From Eremophila alpestris peregrina (Eukaryota > Chordata > Aves > Passeriformes > Alaudidae): a stretch of 64,000 nt of DNA. The stretch lies in assembly GCA_009792885.1 (NCBI GenBank), contig WMCF01000176.1:186001-250000 (forward strand), in the 5' to 3' direction. Within the stretch, counting starts at the first letter, position 1, and each line of letters begins with the position of its first letter. Positions 10,845 through 22,180 of this stretch are shown here, piece after piece. Below the pieces are notes generated by a model. That model was given only the letters and a program-made list of their open reading frames with translations. It was not told the origin of the DNA and did not search any database. Made by a program: the position numbers and the translations under genes.

Positions 10845-12080
10845 AGGTGTGCAAGGCCTGGGCTTTGGAGCGATTAGATAAGTGAATCAGGGCCTCGGAG
10901 CGATTAGAGAAAGAAATCAGGTTTTACACCAATTAGGTAAAGTCCCCAAGCGATTAGACACAGAGGTGGCTGCAAGAGGAGGTCTCCCAGCAGTCCCTGG
11001 AACTGATAGGGCCGGGCATTGATTAAAGGAGCATCAGGGGCTGAGAGCAATTTGATAAGAAAACAAAACAGTGGATCAATTAGCCTGGGAAAAAGGAGGC
11101 AGCTGGGTGATAATGGGAATAGGGAAGTGGGGCCCGTCAAAACAACCCCTTTAGCTCTGAGTGTGGTGCTGGTGGAGCTTCAGGGAAGGGGAGGAAAGAG
11201 GGAAAATTGTCCCAGCTGGAGCATCCAAGGGCCATGGGCACCTGGGGCACTGGGATGAGATGGGTGGGCTATTTCAGTTTGGTCTTAGCAGAGTGAATTC
11301 ACACCTGGCCTAAAGATGAGTCTGTTGTTGGCTGTGACTGGTGTGAGCCTCACTCAGCTCCTTAGCTGCTCCTCACACCAAGAGAAGCAGAAAATTCTGC
11401 TTTTCACAGAATCTCAGAATCATGGAATGGTTTGGCTTGGAAGGGACCTTAGAGTTCATCTACTTCCAATGCCCCATACCACGGGCAGGGACACCTTCCA
11501 CTGTCCCACGTTGCTCCAAGGCCCAACCAACCTGGCCTTGAACACTCCCAGGGATGGGGCAGCCACAGCTTCTCTGGGCAACTCAAGCAAGTGAATTTCA
11601 GATTTTTTTTTTTTTTTTCGAGCAGGTTTTGCTCTGGGCTTACATTGTCACACACCTGGAGCAATTTCACCCACTGGGAAGGCAGTTATACCAGGATAAC
11701 TCAGCCCTGCACCCTGTCTCAGATCCTCTGGGAGTTTCCAGATACGGGTGCCAGACGAATAAGCAATTAAGTAACTCAATGGAGCCTTGAAATAATTAGA
11801 CCAAGGAATGCAGCTCCAGCAGATGAGTTTAGTGAAGAAATGGGAGTGTTGGAGAGATGGAGATGAGAAGGGTGATCAGGTCTCGGCACAATTATCTAGA
11901 GAAAGTCTGCTCCAGACTGATTAGAGGAAGGGAAAAGAGCTTTCTGGGCAATTAGGTGAGGGAAATCAGCTCTAGGCAGGAAGAAAATAGACTGTGGAAG
12001 AGATTGGGGTGGGAGATCGTGAGTTATCTCTGCCCCTGAGTTAGACAAGGGAGCTCGATAAGGGCTTTCTGAGGCAGAGG
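10845..12080. repeat. Degenerate ~30-bp ATTAG repeat array, split by a CR1
   Basis: Successive diverged units carry a core like GCGATTAGA or CAATTAGG followed by a purine-rich tail and AAATCAG. The clearest pair is 10865-10924, two 30-bp units reading GGAGCGATTAGATAAGTGAATCA-like and GGAGCGATTAGAGAAAGAAATCA-like. Related units follow to about 11110 and resume at about 11795-12060 (for example GACTGATTAGAGGAAG and GGGCAATTAGGTGAGGG). A CR1 fragment at 11405-11590 lies between the two blocks. The family is unknown to me. Confidence 0.7.
11405..11590 (-). mobile_element. CR1 LINE 3' fragment
   Basis: Begins CACAGAATCTCAGAATCATGG and continues through GGTTTGGCTTGGAAGGGACC and the CCACAGCTTCTCTGGGCAAC block, all reverse complement of the CR1 3' end. 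A T-run at 11602-11618 follows. Confidence 0.95.
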
Positions 12081-12845
12081 CAGAAATGAGGATGAGGAGG
12101 ATTAAGGAGCAGAGGTGGGTGTGCAACAGATGCCTGGTGCTGGGAAAGAGGGAGTGAGGAGTGAGGTGGTAGGTTCTCCATGGGACTGAGTAGGAGAAAC
12201 TGAGCCCTGCCCCTGAGGAACAGGAGGACCAAAATCTGGGGATTAGGGCTAACAAGCAGAGTAAAACAGAGGTGCTGGCAGTTGGAATGGCTGTGGGTTG
12301 GAGCAGGGAAGGGAGTTGGGCACTATTTCCAACCAAGCACGTGGCAGGATGCTTCCTTAATCTGTAAAATGGGATTAGTCCCTCGTGCCCAGCAAAGTTG
12401 AGAACCAGCAGAGTCTTTCTGCATGAGTGACTTTGACTTCAGGACAGAGGAACCTGCAGGGTGGGAGCGTGATCAGGGATGAGCATGGGGCAGGCAGCCC
12501 TGGGATGTGCCCTGTGGCACCCAGCAGTCCTTGACTGAGCTGGGGGAGGGGGGCAGGCAGGGAGGCAAACTGGGGTGACCACAGCAGGGAGCTTTACCCC
12601 AGGTTTTGGGGTGCTGAACTACCGTGAGAGAGGTGACAATGGTCAGCTGCAGCCCAAGGTTGTGCCACGGGTCAGCAGCAGCTGCAGCTGGAGAGTGCTG
12701 AATCCTTTGGGAATGGCTGCATTTGCTCTTTAATTAGCCTTGACGGCTGCTGGAGCAGATTTTGCTGGTCCTTTCCTCTCTGAGGCTGGCCCTGGCTTGA
12801 AGTTGCAGGGTTCAGTGAGGTCAGGCTCCTTTTTCCTTCTTTGCT

Positions 12846-12870
12846 GTTTTCTTTTCTTTTCTTTTCTTCC
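12846..12870. repeat. TTTTC pentamer microsatellite
   Basis: Four to five tandem TTTTC units, polypyrimidine on the plus strand. Confidence 0.9.
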
Positions 12871-14028
12871 ATCCTTGCACATAGAAAAGGCAGTGGAGGG
12901 AGGGAGCAGCATCACCGAGGCACATGATGCTGACTCTGGGACTGTGGGAAGGGGAAGCTGTGGTTTGGCTGCCAGGTCATAGTTTGGCCTCTGGAAATGA
13001 CCCTCTTGGAAAGGGAAGTGGTGTCTTGCCAAGCTCGGGCAGGGGCTCAGCAGCCCCCTAGGAAATGGGGCAGCATTGGTGGTGGGTGGCTGGAGTGGGA
13101 CTGAGGGACCTCATGAGCAGCAACCAAGGGCAGTGCTCAGCTCCTGGGAAACAAACCCCAGGTTAAACCAAGAACCTGTGGAGGTCATGGAGGGTTTTCA
13201 GATGTTAATTGTTAAAAAAATTATTTATTTTCATTTCTGGCTTAGTGCTTTTTGCCACAGCTCCCGGTGGCTGCTGATGACTGACAGAGAACAGTGCTGG
13301 GGCCATCCAGGGAAGGTCTCATGGACACTCGTCCCTTCTGGGCGTCACAGCCCTGCTTTTCCCAGCGGGAGGGTGGCTCTGACATATCTCCTTCACCCCT
13401 TGGCCTCTGCTGAGCTCGCTGGGACGAGCCTGGTTTCTGTGGGTTGACAGCGTTATCTGGGACACAAGCAGAGCCAGGCTCCACTTTGGTCCCTGTTCCT
13501 TGGCTGGTGTGGATATCCTCAGGAGATAGCACAGCAAATTGTTCCCCTGGGACTCCATATGCTTCACCTCCCATCACAGGATGGAAACAGGGATTTACAG
13601 AACACTGGAGCCCAACAAAGTCCCAGAGGCATGGGGAATCTGTCCCTGGGGCCCATGGATGTGTCCTCCTCCCAATGCTCACACACTGCTTTTGTTTGAG
13701 CCCTTATGTGGATTTCAGTGTTTTCATGGCTTTTAAATTTTTTTCCCCTTCTAATTCTGATGAAAAATGTATTTGGGGAAAATAGAAATATTTAGACATT
13801 TCCTTGACAGGCAGCAGAGCTGGAGGAGCTGCGGTACAGCACCGTTCACGTGTGCTGATGAAAGCTCAGCAGGAAGAATCAGGCTGGGGGACACAGCATC
13901 CTCAGCAGCACAACACCCACAGGGTGAAGTGTCAGTGCTCACCCCATAGGTCATTCTTCTTGCCAGCAGCCCAGCACCAAGCTGTCTTCAAAATCTGGAT
14001 AAGAAGATGAGCTGGTTTTGGGGAAGTT

Positions 14029-14071
14029 ATATATATAAATATATATATATATAAATATATATATATATAAA
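14029..14071. repeat. TA dinucleotide-rich microsatellite
   Basis: Three blocks of alternating AT separated by AAAT, each about 14 bp long. Confidence 0.9.
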
Positions 14072-14718
14072 TCTTGTGTACACAAAAATATATGTAATAC
14101 ATTGAAATATACTATCTAGCATATTAAACCTCACTATAGTAGGAGTTTTGTATTAAATAAGTAGTAGCATATGTATTACAGGTATGTATTTTGTGTTGTG
14201 ACTCTGTCAGGGCTGGAAAGGGGGTTGGTGTTTGTGGTCCAATACCAGCCCCCCCTTTTCCCATCAGAAGGTGTCTGGGCCAGCTGTACCTTGAAAGGGC
14301 CAGGGAAAACCCCATCTGGAGCCACAGGATGCTGTGGGGACCTTGGGCATGTCAGTGAGGAACAGAGCTACTCTCCTCTGTGCAGATGGCTCTGGGATGA
14401 GATCAGACCTCCCTTTCCAGGAAGCAGAGAAATCCCCAGCCCCAGAATCTGCCTTCCACACCCCATTTTTCTGCTGCTCACACCCTTGGGTTTTGATGTC
14501 AGCTGCGTTGTCCTGAGCAGAGGGTGGCCACCGCACCCTGTGCTGGGGAGGTGACAGTCCCCATCCTGTACCCCACTCCCTTTGTCCCAGCCCTTCAGGC
14601 TTCACCCCATTGCTCTGCCTCATTCCAAGGGTGTACAGAGCCTCCTTCCACACCCATCAGGGCTGTGCTTTCCCAGGCTGGCCCATCGCTCTCCCTGCTG
14701 GGTCCCCACTGCATGAGC

Positions 14719-14747
14719 TCCCTGGATGTGGATGCCACATCCAGGGA
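14719..14747. repeat. Perfect 13-bp inverted repeat with 3-base spacer
   Basis: Left arm TCCCTGGATGTGG (14719-14731), spacer ATG, right arm CCACATCCAGGGA (14735-14747). All 13 positions pair. Confidence 0.95.
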
Positions 14748-14810
14748 ACAGAGTGTATGGGGCTGCTGAGCTGCTCCTGGGGGAGTGAGAGGGACTGGAG
14801 GCCATAAACC

Positions 14811-15095
14811 CATAGAATAATGGAATAGTTTGGCTTGGAAGGCCCTGAAAGCTCATCTTATTACACCCCCCTGCCACTAGACCTTGCACTATGCCAGGGT
14901 GCTCCAAGCCCTGTCCAACCTAGCCTTGGACACTTCCAGGGATGGGGCAGCTGCAGCTGCTCTGGGCAGCCTCTGCCAGGGCTTCACCACCTTTACTGTA
15001 AAACACTTATTCCTTATATCAAACCTAAATCAAACTATTTTAATTTAAAAATGCTCCCCCTTGTCCTATCCATCTTTTTACTTGGCCTTAGGAAG
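14811..15095 (-). mobile_element. CR1 LINE 3' fragment
   Basis: CATAGAATAATGGAATAG start, GGTGCTCCAAGCCCTGTCC, then GATGGGGCAGCTGCAGCTG and CCCCCTTGTCCTATCC. Reverse complement of the CR1 3' region. More diverged than the other copies. Confidence 0.92.
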
Positions 15096-17300
15096 AGGAG
15101 CTCAAGGCCCCCGTGCCCAGAGATCTTGCAAAGTCATTCTCCTGCTTGAATTTTGGGGAGTTTTCATGCAGAGCTGTTTGGTTGCCCCCTCCTTCCCTCC
15201 CCTCCTTTTTCTAACTTGTTGCTGGTTGGGGGAAATAAATGCTCTGAAAGAGTTTTGTGGCTGCAAAACCTCTGGATTACACACAGCCCCAGAACTGCCA
15301 GGGTGGAGACACGCTGGGGTAGGGCTCCAGCAGAGGGATGAGCTGCCTCCGTCCCTGGCCCCAGCCCCTGCCTGGTGGAAAGAACAAGGCAGCTGATTTC
15401 AAACCACCTGAAAACCACCTTGGTGTCCTCATGTCCCTTTGGGAGAGGTGGTGCAGAAGGTGCAGGTTTTGCCCCACAGCCGTGTCTGTTCTGCCTGAGC
15501 CACCCTTGGTTTGGGTGGACGCTGTGGTGGGGTGAGGGACCAGAAACCCAGACAGACCCAGAGGGGATGGGAACGTTGGAAAGGGGAGGTGGTGAACTCA
15601 TGGGATGGGTTATGGGAGCTGTCCCAGCAGTGGGTCAGGCTTGCACAGAGCACAGCACATCCTTGTGCAGTGCACACACCGGGGTGTGGAGGCAGTGTTG
15701 CTCCCTGGGTCGGGGTGGCTGTGACAGGGAAGCAGTGGTGGTTTTCCCACCTGTCCGTGCTGGTTTGGGGGTTGGGGAGCAGCGTGGGGGCCATGGGCTG
15801 GTGGGAGCACTGGGGCTGGCTGCCCCTTTGTGCAGCCCCCACACATCCCAGCTCCATCGTCAGCCTGACCCCTGATTACACTCCACAGGCTCTGCATCGC
15901 TGCCGTTGCCCCAGCAACGTGTCGTCGCCACAGCAACCGTGACAACCTTATGCTCATTAATTTAAAAAGGTTCGCAGTGTAACAAATGAAATAGTTATAA
16001 GCTTGTCAGGGTGTTAAGGAGCAGGGGCTGACAACTTGCCCCCCTTGCCTGTGCTGCCAGAGCAGCCTGGCTCTGCTGCAAGGTCCCCGCCCCAGACCCG
16101 GCTTCATCCCATCTCTGAGTGCAGTAATTCCTTCAGGCCAGTCCTAGGAGCATCCTGGCATCACTCAGTGACCTCCCAGGAACGACCAAGGGCCACATGC
16201 AGGTGGGGGGCTGTGGCAGACGTGGCTTTGAGGGGTTTGAAGCAATGATGCTTCTGTTGGGCCATTCCTGCTGTGGTGTGGCTGATGGCTGGGATGGAGT
16301 CAGAATTATCCCTCTGTCCTTCCCCAGGGTCAGCACGGGGCCTGCCATGGAGGAGAATTATTTTCATGGAACATGTAGCACCTCAGTATTTGCACTATTA
16401 GAATTAATATCTTTACCTTTGTACCTAACACGATTGAGAGGGGGAGGATGAACAGATCAAATACATGACTATACACACATCTATTCCTTAGGAAACCTGG
16501 ACAGATCACAGATACCCTGGATATCCTCAGCTGGGGGAAGTTAATCCCAGCTGGCTGAGCCTGGCAGCTGAGGTAAATCAATGTTTCCCTTGAAGTCCTG
16601 GGCCAGGTTGCTGACAGGTACAAAGAGGTATTGGAAAGCCGAAGCTGCTGAAGCCAGGGCAAAGGACACCAGTTGAGGATTTGGCTCTTGCTTCATTATA
16701 TACCATTTTGTTGAAATCTCAGCGGATTTCAAGTTGACCAAACCCCTTTAATCTCAAATAAAGGCCATTCTCTGGCTTTTTGTAAGTGGAAACACGAAAG
16801 GAACTGGTTTAAAAAAAAAAAAATCCTGCCGCTGCAATTCTGCTTGGCAAGCTGAGAATAAGGTCATTTTTCAGCAAGAAAAGTGTCCGTTCAGTTAAAA
16901 ATAAAATGGTGAGTTCTGGGCCACATTCATTCCTAATGGAAGCCGGTGCTGGGAGTGCACTGGTTTCTGTTTGCTGGGACCCAACATTTCCCAGCTCTGA
17001 CACAGTCCCTTGTGCCAGACAAGTGTTGGTTTGGGAACAGGGCTTGTCCCTCATTTCGGCTCCTGAGCCACTCTCCTCACAATCACCCAGCAGTTCCAAA
17101 GCCCAGACCCACTGCCTCCATCCCTGCATCCAGCCCTGCAGGCCAACACTGAGCAGGCTGGAGGTGGTGTCAGAGGATTCCTGTGGCAAAGGGGAGGTGG
17201 CAACTGCTAGGGCCCTGCTCACTGCCCTGTGCCTCAGGAAGGGAAATCCAGTGAGCACCCCGGGTGCTTGTTTCCTTGCCTTCAAGAGATCCTTCAAAAC
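15096..17300. other. Intergenic DNA, no gene seen
   Basis: Contains the X-box pair listed separately. A minus-strand 66-codon frame (16541-16741) has protein-like composition but no recognisable family, splice context or extension. I do not call it a gene. Confidence 0.5.
15905..15937 (+). promoter_or_regulatory. Tandem pair of RFX X-box motifs
   Basis: GTTGCCCCAGCAAC (15905-15918) and GTCGCCACAGCAAC (15924-15937) both fit GTNRCC-N2-RGYAAC, the RFX-factor X-box. Starts are 19 bp apart. An ATTAATTTAAAA stretch follows at about 15956. Function is inferred from motif only. Confidence 0.5.
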
Positions 17301-17327
17301 CTTTCTCAATAATTAAACAACCAAGAC

Positions 17328-17337
17328 CTAAAAATAG
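17328..17337. promoter_or_regulatory. Perfect MEF2 consensus site
   Basis: CTAAAAATAG matches the MEF2 consensus YTAWWWWTAR exactly. It sits in an AT-rich pocket (17300-17370) within otherwise GC-rich DNA, about 8 kb upstream of the 25 kb CpG island. Confidence 0.4.
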
Positions 17338-17339
17338 CA

Positions 17340-19415
17340 CCAATATCTATTATATGTGGCAGAATAATTTAAGGGGAGAGCAGGGAAGAAAGTGTCCTCA
17401 GTGTCCCAAACTTCCCCCACCCAACCTCAGTGGGCTCATGATGAGCACAGGGAGGCTGTTGGATGTCAGAAGCCCCAGGGTCTGGTGGCAGGTGGCTGGG
17501 ATGCCTTCCAAAGCAGCCAGATTTGGGGATGTTTTGTTCCCTGGAAGAGGCTCTTTGGTAGCTTTTGATGCCATGGTGGGTTTTGTAAGGGCACAGCAGC
17601 TTCAGCCATGGCTGGAAGCATCTTGTCCACCCTGAGTACTGGCAGTGGGCACCCCAGGTCTACCCCAAAATAAGCTGGTGGCACAGATGGCCACCCAGCA
17701 CATGGTGCAAATGCTACTGTGTGTGGCAGCCCAGGAACAGCATCCCTGGGAGCTGCAGCTGGAGCCTTAAATCTTCACTCTCCTGAGCACTTTCTTATCT
17801 CCACAGCTCCCAGCACTGAAAGGGGCTGCTGGAGCCTTGGCTCAAGGGAAGGGCATTGAGGGGAGGCTCTGGACTGGGGGAACTTGGCCCTGGGGGGTGC
17901 TGGAATTTGGGGCTGTGCCTCGTGGTCCTTTGAGGGGGCTCCAAGTGCTCTGACTCGTGGAGAACCAAAATGAGACTCAGTGTCAGCAGTTGCATGGCAC
18001 TGCAGTGTGAAATGGGACTGCCACACTGAGGGTTGGTGATGACCCCAGCTGGGAGCCAGCAGGAGTGACTGGGATGGCAGGCTTGGTTGGGATGCCATGG
18101 CAGGTTAGCCAGGATGCTGTGCCAGGGTTCACTGGGATGCTGTGGCAGGATTCATTGTGAGCTTGAAGAAAGCTCTTCTTGCAGCATGGAGAAGCCATGC
18201 AGAAAGAGAACAGGGCTGAACCCTGGGGGATACCTGGGAAGAGGAGAAGGGGAATGGATTAGGAACGGATAACAGCCCCTGGGGCAGAGAGAGGGAGTGA
18301 ACCAGCGTGCAGCTTCTCGATCCCTATTTGGGGCATCCCAGGACCTGCCCATTACCCGGACAGGGTAGCCAGCCCAGCCTCCCAAAACTCCTCACAGATA
18401 AAGGCAAACAGCTCAGCCGTGCGTTGCATAACCAGGAAAAAAAGCGTCCTCGTCCTCGGAGCCGAGTGGCTGCCGGCCAACTTTGGCATTAAAGTGGAGC
18501 AGAGGATACCGGGAGGGGAGCGCGGATTAGGCGGGGAGGAGACGGGATCAAGTGAGCAGCAGCGAGGGCAGGCTGGCCGTGGCCTCACGGAGGGTCACGC
18601 TCTCCAGGGCCGAGGCCAGGAGGGATCCAGCCGGATCTGCGGTGCAGAGCCCCGGGCACCTCCCATCCTTGCCAAGGATGGGTCAGACCCACGGCGGGGA
18701 GACTGCCTTGACTCACGGGTGATAAGGAACTCACCCAGGAGAGGCTTTTTGTGTGCGATGGGCTCAGTTTGTGCAGGTTTAACTGGCTGGGCGATGGGGA
18801 GGAGCCGGGCCCTTTCATTAGGGCCAGGTGTGTGTGTGCAGGAATCACAGAGAGCGTCTCGAAGAGGAGCGGATGGAGATATTCGTGTTCAGCCCTGAGG
18901 TTCTGGCTGCAGAGACACGGATCTTTGCTTTCTCTGAGCTGCTGAGCGTGGAGCTGCTCTGGATCTTGCACTGATTCAGCAAGACGTGAAGGCTTGTAAC
19001 TTTTGGGAGTTCTTGGAAATTGGGCTGCTCCCAGTCAGCAGCTACTCCTACACACGGAGGAGAGACACTTGCTTGGGGAGCTTCTGAAGCTCTACCCTCT
19101 GGCTGCCACAGCCACTGCCTGCACCACAACGGGGCTGCAGTTTTATGCTGGGAAGAAAAAGGAGAGATCAAGTTAATTTAAAATTGCAAGGTGCTCCAAA
19201 GTGTTCCCAGTCTCCATTAGCTGATAAACTGGGTTTAAGCCTTCGGGGTGCTAAAAGATGCTTACCTAGCTGATAAATCCCCAGTAGCAGAGGGTGCTGC
19301 TGTGCCTGTTCTGCCCCAGGAACTGCTGCTGTCCTAGCTGGAAACCTCCAACACAGACCAGCAAGGCTGCTGCCATCTTGGGCTGAGCTAAACCCCAGCT
19401 GGGTTTGCTGCCTGC
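17340..19415. other. Intergenic DNA, no gene seen
   Basis: Mostly unremarkable. A modest CpG-containing patch at 18415-18730 has no convincing exon. Confidence 0.5.
18060..18160. repeat. Short tandem repeat, ~24-bp unit
   Basis: Three to four imperfect copies built on GGGATGCTGTGGCAGGATTC-like units. Fades at both ends. Confidence 0.6.
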
Positions 19416-19895
19416 AGAATCACAGATTTATAGGCTTGTTTGGGTTGGAAGGCACCTTAAAGATCATCTCGTTCCACCCCCTTGCCATTGACAGGGACAC
19501 CTTCCACTATCCCTGGTTGCTCCAAGCCCTGTCCATTCTGACCTTGAACACTTCCAGGGATAGGACAGCCCAGCTTCTCTGGGTAACCTGTGCCAGGGCC
19601 TCATCAACCTCCACAGAGAAGAATTTCTTTCTAATATCTCATCCTCTGGCATTGCTCCAGCAGCTCCATGTCCTTCCTGGATGGGGACCCCAGAGCTGGA
19701 GGTGGGTCTGCAGGTGGGGTCTCACCAGAGCCAAGCAGAGGAGCAGAATTCCCACCCCCCCCCACCTTTAGGTGCTGTCCATGCTGTGGGACAACCCCCA
19801 CATATGTCTGTATTGTTTGTATTGGTGCCAGTTTGTATTGCCAGGCCACAATCAAGCTTCTCATTCCCCAACAGCCCCAAGTCCTTCTCTTTTGG
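19416..19895 (-). mobile_element. CR1 LINE fragment, longest copy in the window
   Basis: Starts GAATCACAGATTTATAGGC and runs through GACACCTTCCACTATCCCTG. It then continues past the usual 3' block into GGTGGGGTCTCACCAGAGCC and GCCCCAAGTCCTTCTC, which are more 5' CR1 sequence in reverse orientation. No intact reverse transcriptase frame. Confidence 0.9.
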
Positions 19896-20799
19896 ACATT
19901 TCCCACCAGGGTTTGGCCCTGGTGGTTACACCCCAGAGTGTCAGCCCTGGTAAGCAGATCCCACACTCTGCAGCGGGGTGCAGGAAGCAGCGTGCTGGGG
20001 TTGTTGGCAAATATTCTTGACCAGTGGCCAGGCCAAGGCAACACCGATGCTTTGCAACAGCAGTGGGGTCCTCCAGCAGCCCCTTGAATTTATCAGGTGT
20101 TCTCCAAGCCTAGCAGCCATGGTAGGCCAGCTCAGCACTGATAACTCTCCCCGTGGCTCGGTGCCCCGAGTAGTGTGTCAGGGAGGAGGAGGAGGATGGT
20201 CTGTCCTCACTGAGTGTGCTGCTGGCCGCGGGGATGCTCGTACAGGGCTGCCTCTGCCTGTAACCCGCAAGGGGTGGCCCCCTCTTAGGGTGGCTGCTTT
20301 CTGCAACTTGAGTTATTTTACTTTTTCCTGTTTGAGGGCTCACCACGATGGTTCCCACTCACCCATCTGTCTGCCTTTGGAAGATGAGCATTCCACAGGC
20401 TGGGTGCGAGCTGGCAGTGCCGGCGCTGCTGGAGGCACTGGGCGGGGGCCGGGGATGCTCGAGGGGAGGAGATTCAGGGCTGCAGTTTGTGCCATGGGGA
20501 GCTGAAGGGCAGTGTGTTTGCGCTCAGCTTTGCATCAAAACCAGGGTCAGAGCCAGGAATCTCTGTCCCCCAAGAGCCTTGCGGTGCCAGCGCCCATGGC
20601 ATGCTGCCCAGGCTTCCCGGCCTTGGGTCCAGGATCAGGGCGAATCCCGTTTTAAGGCAAAAGGTTATGGGAGGGAAGGAAGCAATCACAAAGCAGACAC
20701 CACAGCCTTCTCCAACCCCACACGGCTCTGGCACAATAAATAGAAGGAAAGGGACAAAAATAGCCCCCCCGTGCTGCAGGCTGGACACTGCAAGGAAGC

Positions 20800-22180
20800 A
20801 GGGCTGTTCTTCGGGGTGGGGGGTGTTCCCCCGCCCACCCCGACGCCCGGAGTCACGGCCAGGAGGACGTCCTGCAGAGCCAGACAATATCCTGGAGCAG
20901 AAATAATGAGTGGGCTTCAGGGAAGGTACCTGAGCCCTTGTAAAAGTCACTGCACCCCGTACCTGAGCCCTTGCAAAACTCGCTGCATCCCACGCCCTGG
21001 CAGAGCTCTGGCACTTCCCCTGCGTGCAAACCCTGCTCCCAGCCCCCAGGACCCAGCTGAGCTGCACCGCAATTCGGGCAGAGGCAAAGCCCAGATGTGA
21101 AGGCACAAGGACTGGCTGGGGGCCCGGCAGCCGGGAAAAAACACGCGAGTCTGGCTCTGGTTTTGGGAGCGGCTTCGGGGAGCTTGCACGTCGAATGCAA
21201 GCTGCCCTTTCAGGCCAAGAGAGCTCCTGGTCCCCATTTGGGGTGGGTTTGGAGCACGGCGGGGAGGAGGGGAGGATGCAGGCATGGACCTGGAAGCAAA
21301 ACGCGTTCACGCTCCCGTGCAAGCCTTGCGATGGGCGAGAAAAAGCCTCATCTTCCCCCCCAGGCTGCGCTGGTTCTTCCTGGGGTGAGGCAGGAAACAC
21401 CTCCCGGCGGCAGCAGGAGCCGGGTCCCGTTCGGGTGGGGGGGTTTAGCGGAGTGGCCCCTCCCCACACGGCCCCGCTGCTGGGGTGCGCAGCTGGAGCC
21501 CTCCCAGGGCCCTGCCGCTTTAACCTGCCTCTCCCACGTGCTGTCTGGTTGTGCTGGAGACGGTGACGCAGGCAGGACGTCAATGGACGCTGTGGGAGAA
21601 TTTAGACTTGGAGAGGAAGGGGGGCAGGGAGGAAGGGAGCGTTTGCAGGAGCGGGGGCCGGCGGGGGTGCACGGCCGGGCCAGGAGGGACCCCGCACCCA
21701 GCCTTGCAGGGTCGCCCGGGAGCATCGCTGGCAGCTTCGTCCATGCAATGTTCCTCCCCTCGCCACCCCCCGGCATATGCTGGGGCCTCCGCCAGCTGCG
21801 AGGGCAAATAATCCTCCTCCCTTGCCCAAGCCGGGGTGGGCGGTGGGGGGGGCCCGAGGGGCCACGTGAAGGCGGCGCTTCCTCCCCTGCCCGGGCTGTC
21901 CCCCCCCTTGTCGCCACACGTGTGCCACTCTTGTCCTGGCGCGGGGCGGGCACGCAGCGAGTGTGCGGCGCTGTGCCCCGGGCATGGCACCGCATGGACA
22001 CAGCGGGTCACGGCTGCCCCAGGAACAGGCAGACACCCTGGCGATCAGCGGGGCTGTCCCTCGGCTCGGGGCTGGGGAGCTGGGAACGACCCCCTGAGTG
22101 CATCGCCGTGCGCGGCTCTGCTCCTGTCGCCGTCCCGGGAAGGGCTGTGCCACTGCCATCGCCCCCACCCGGGTCAGCGT
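20800..22180. promoter_or_regulatory. GC-rich, weakly CpG-enriched block
   Basis: CpG density rises relative to its flanks, strongest at 21840-22150, with several CACGTG E-boxes (21535, 21861, CACACGTGTG at about 21914). Long open frames on both strands here (over 360 codons) follow from high GC and carry no recognisable domain. It may be a distal regulatory island of the downstream gene, or simply GC-rich DNA. Confidence 0.4.
20926..20993. repeat. Two-copy ~33-bp direct repeat
   Basis: GTACCTGAGCCCTTGTAAAA and GTACCTGAGCCCTTGCAAAA begin two adjacent copies. Each continues with a CTCGCTGCA-like tail ending CCC. Confidence 0.85.

Larger units (their letters stand above)
12091..14810. other. 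Intergenic DNA, no gene seen
   Basis: Holds a short TTTTC repeat (12846-12870), a TA-rich dinucleotide stretch (14029-14071) and a perfect inverted repeat (14719-14747). No coding exon is supportable. Confidence 0.55.
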
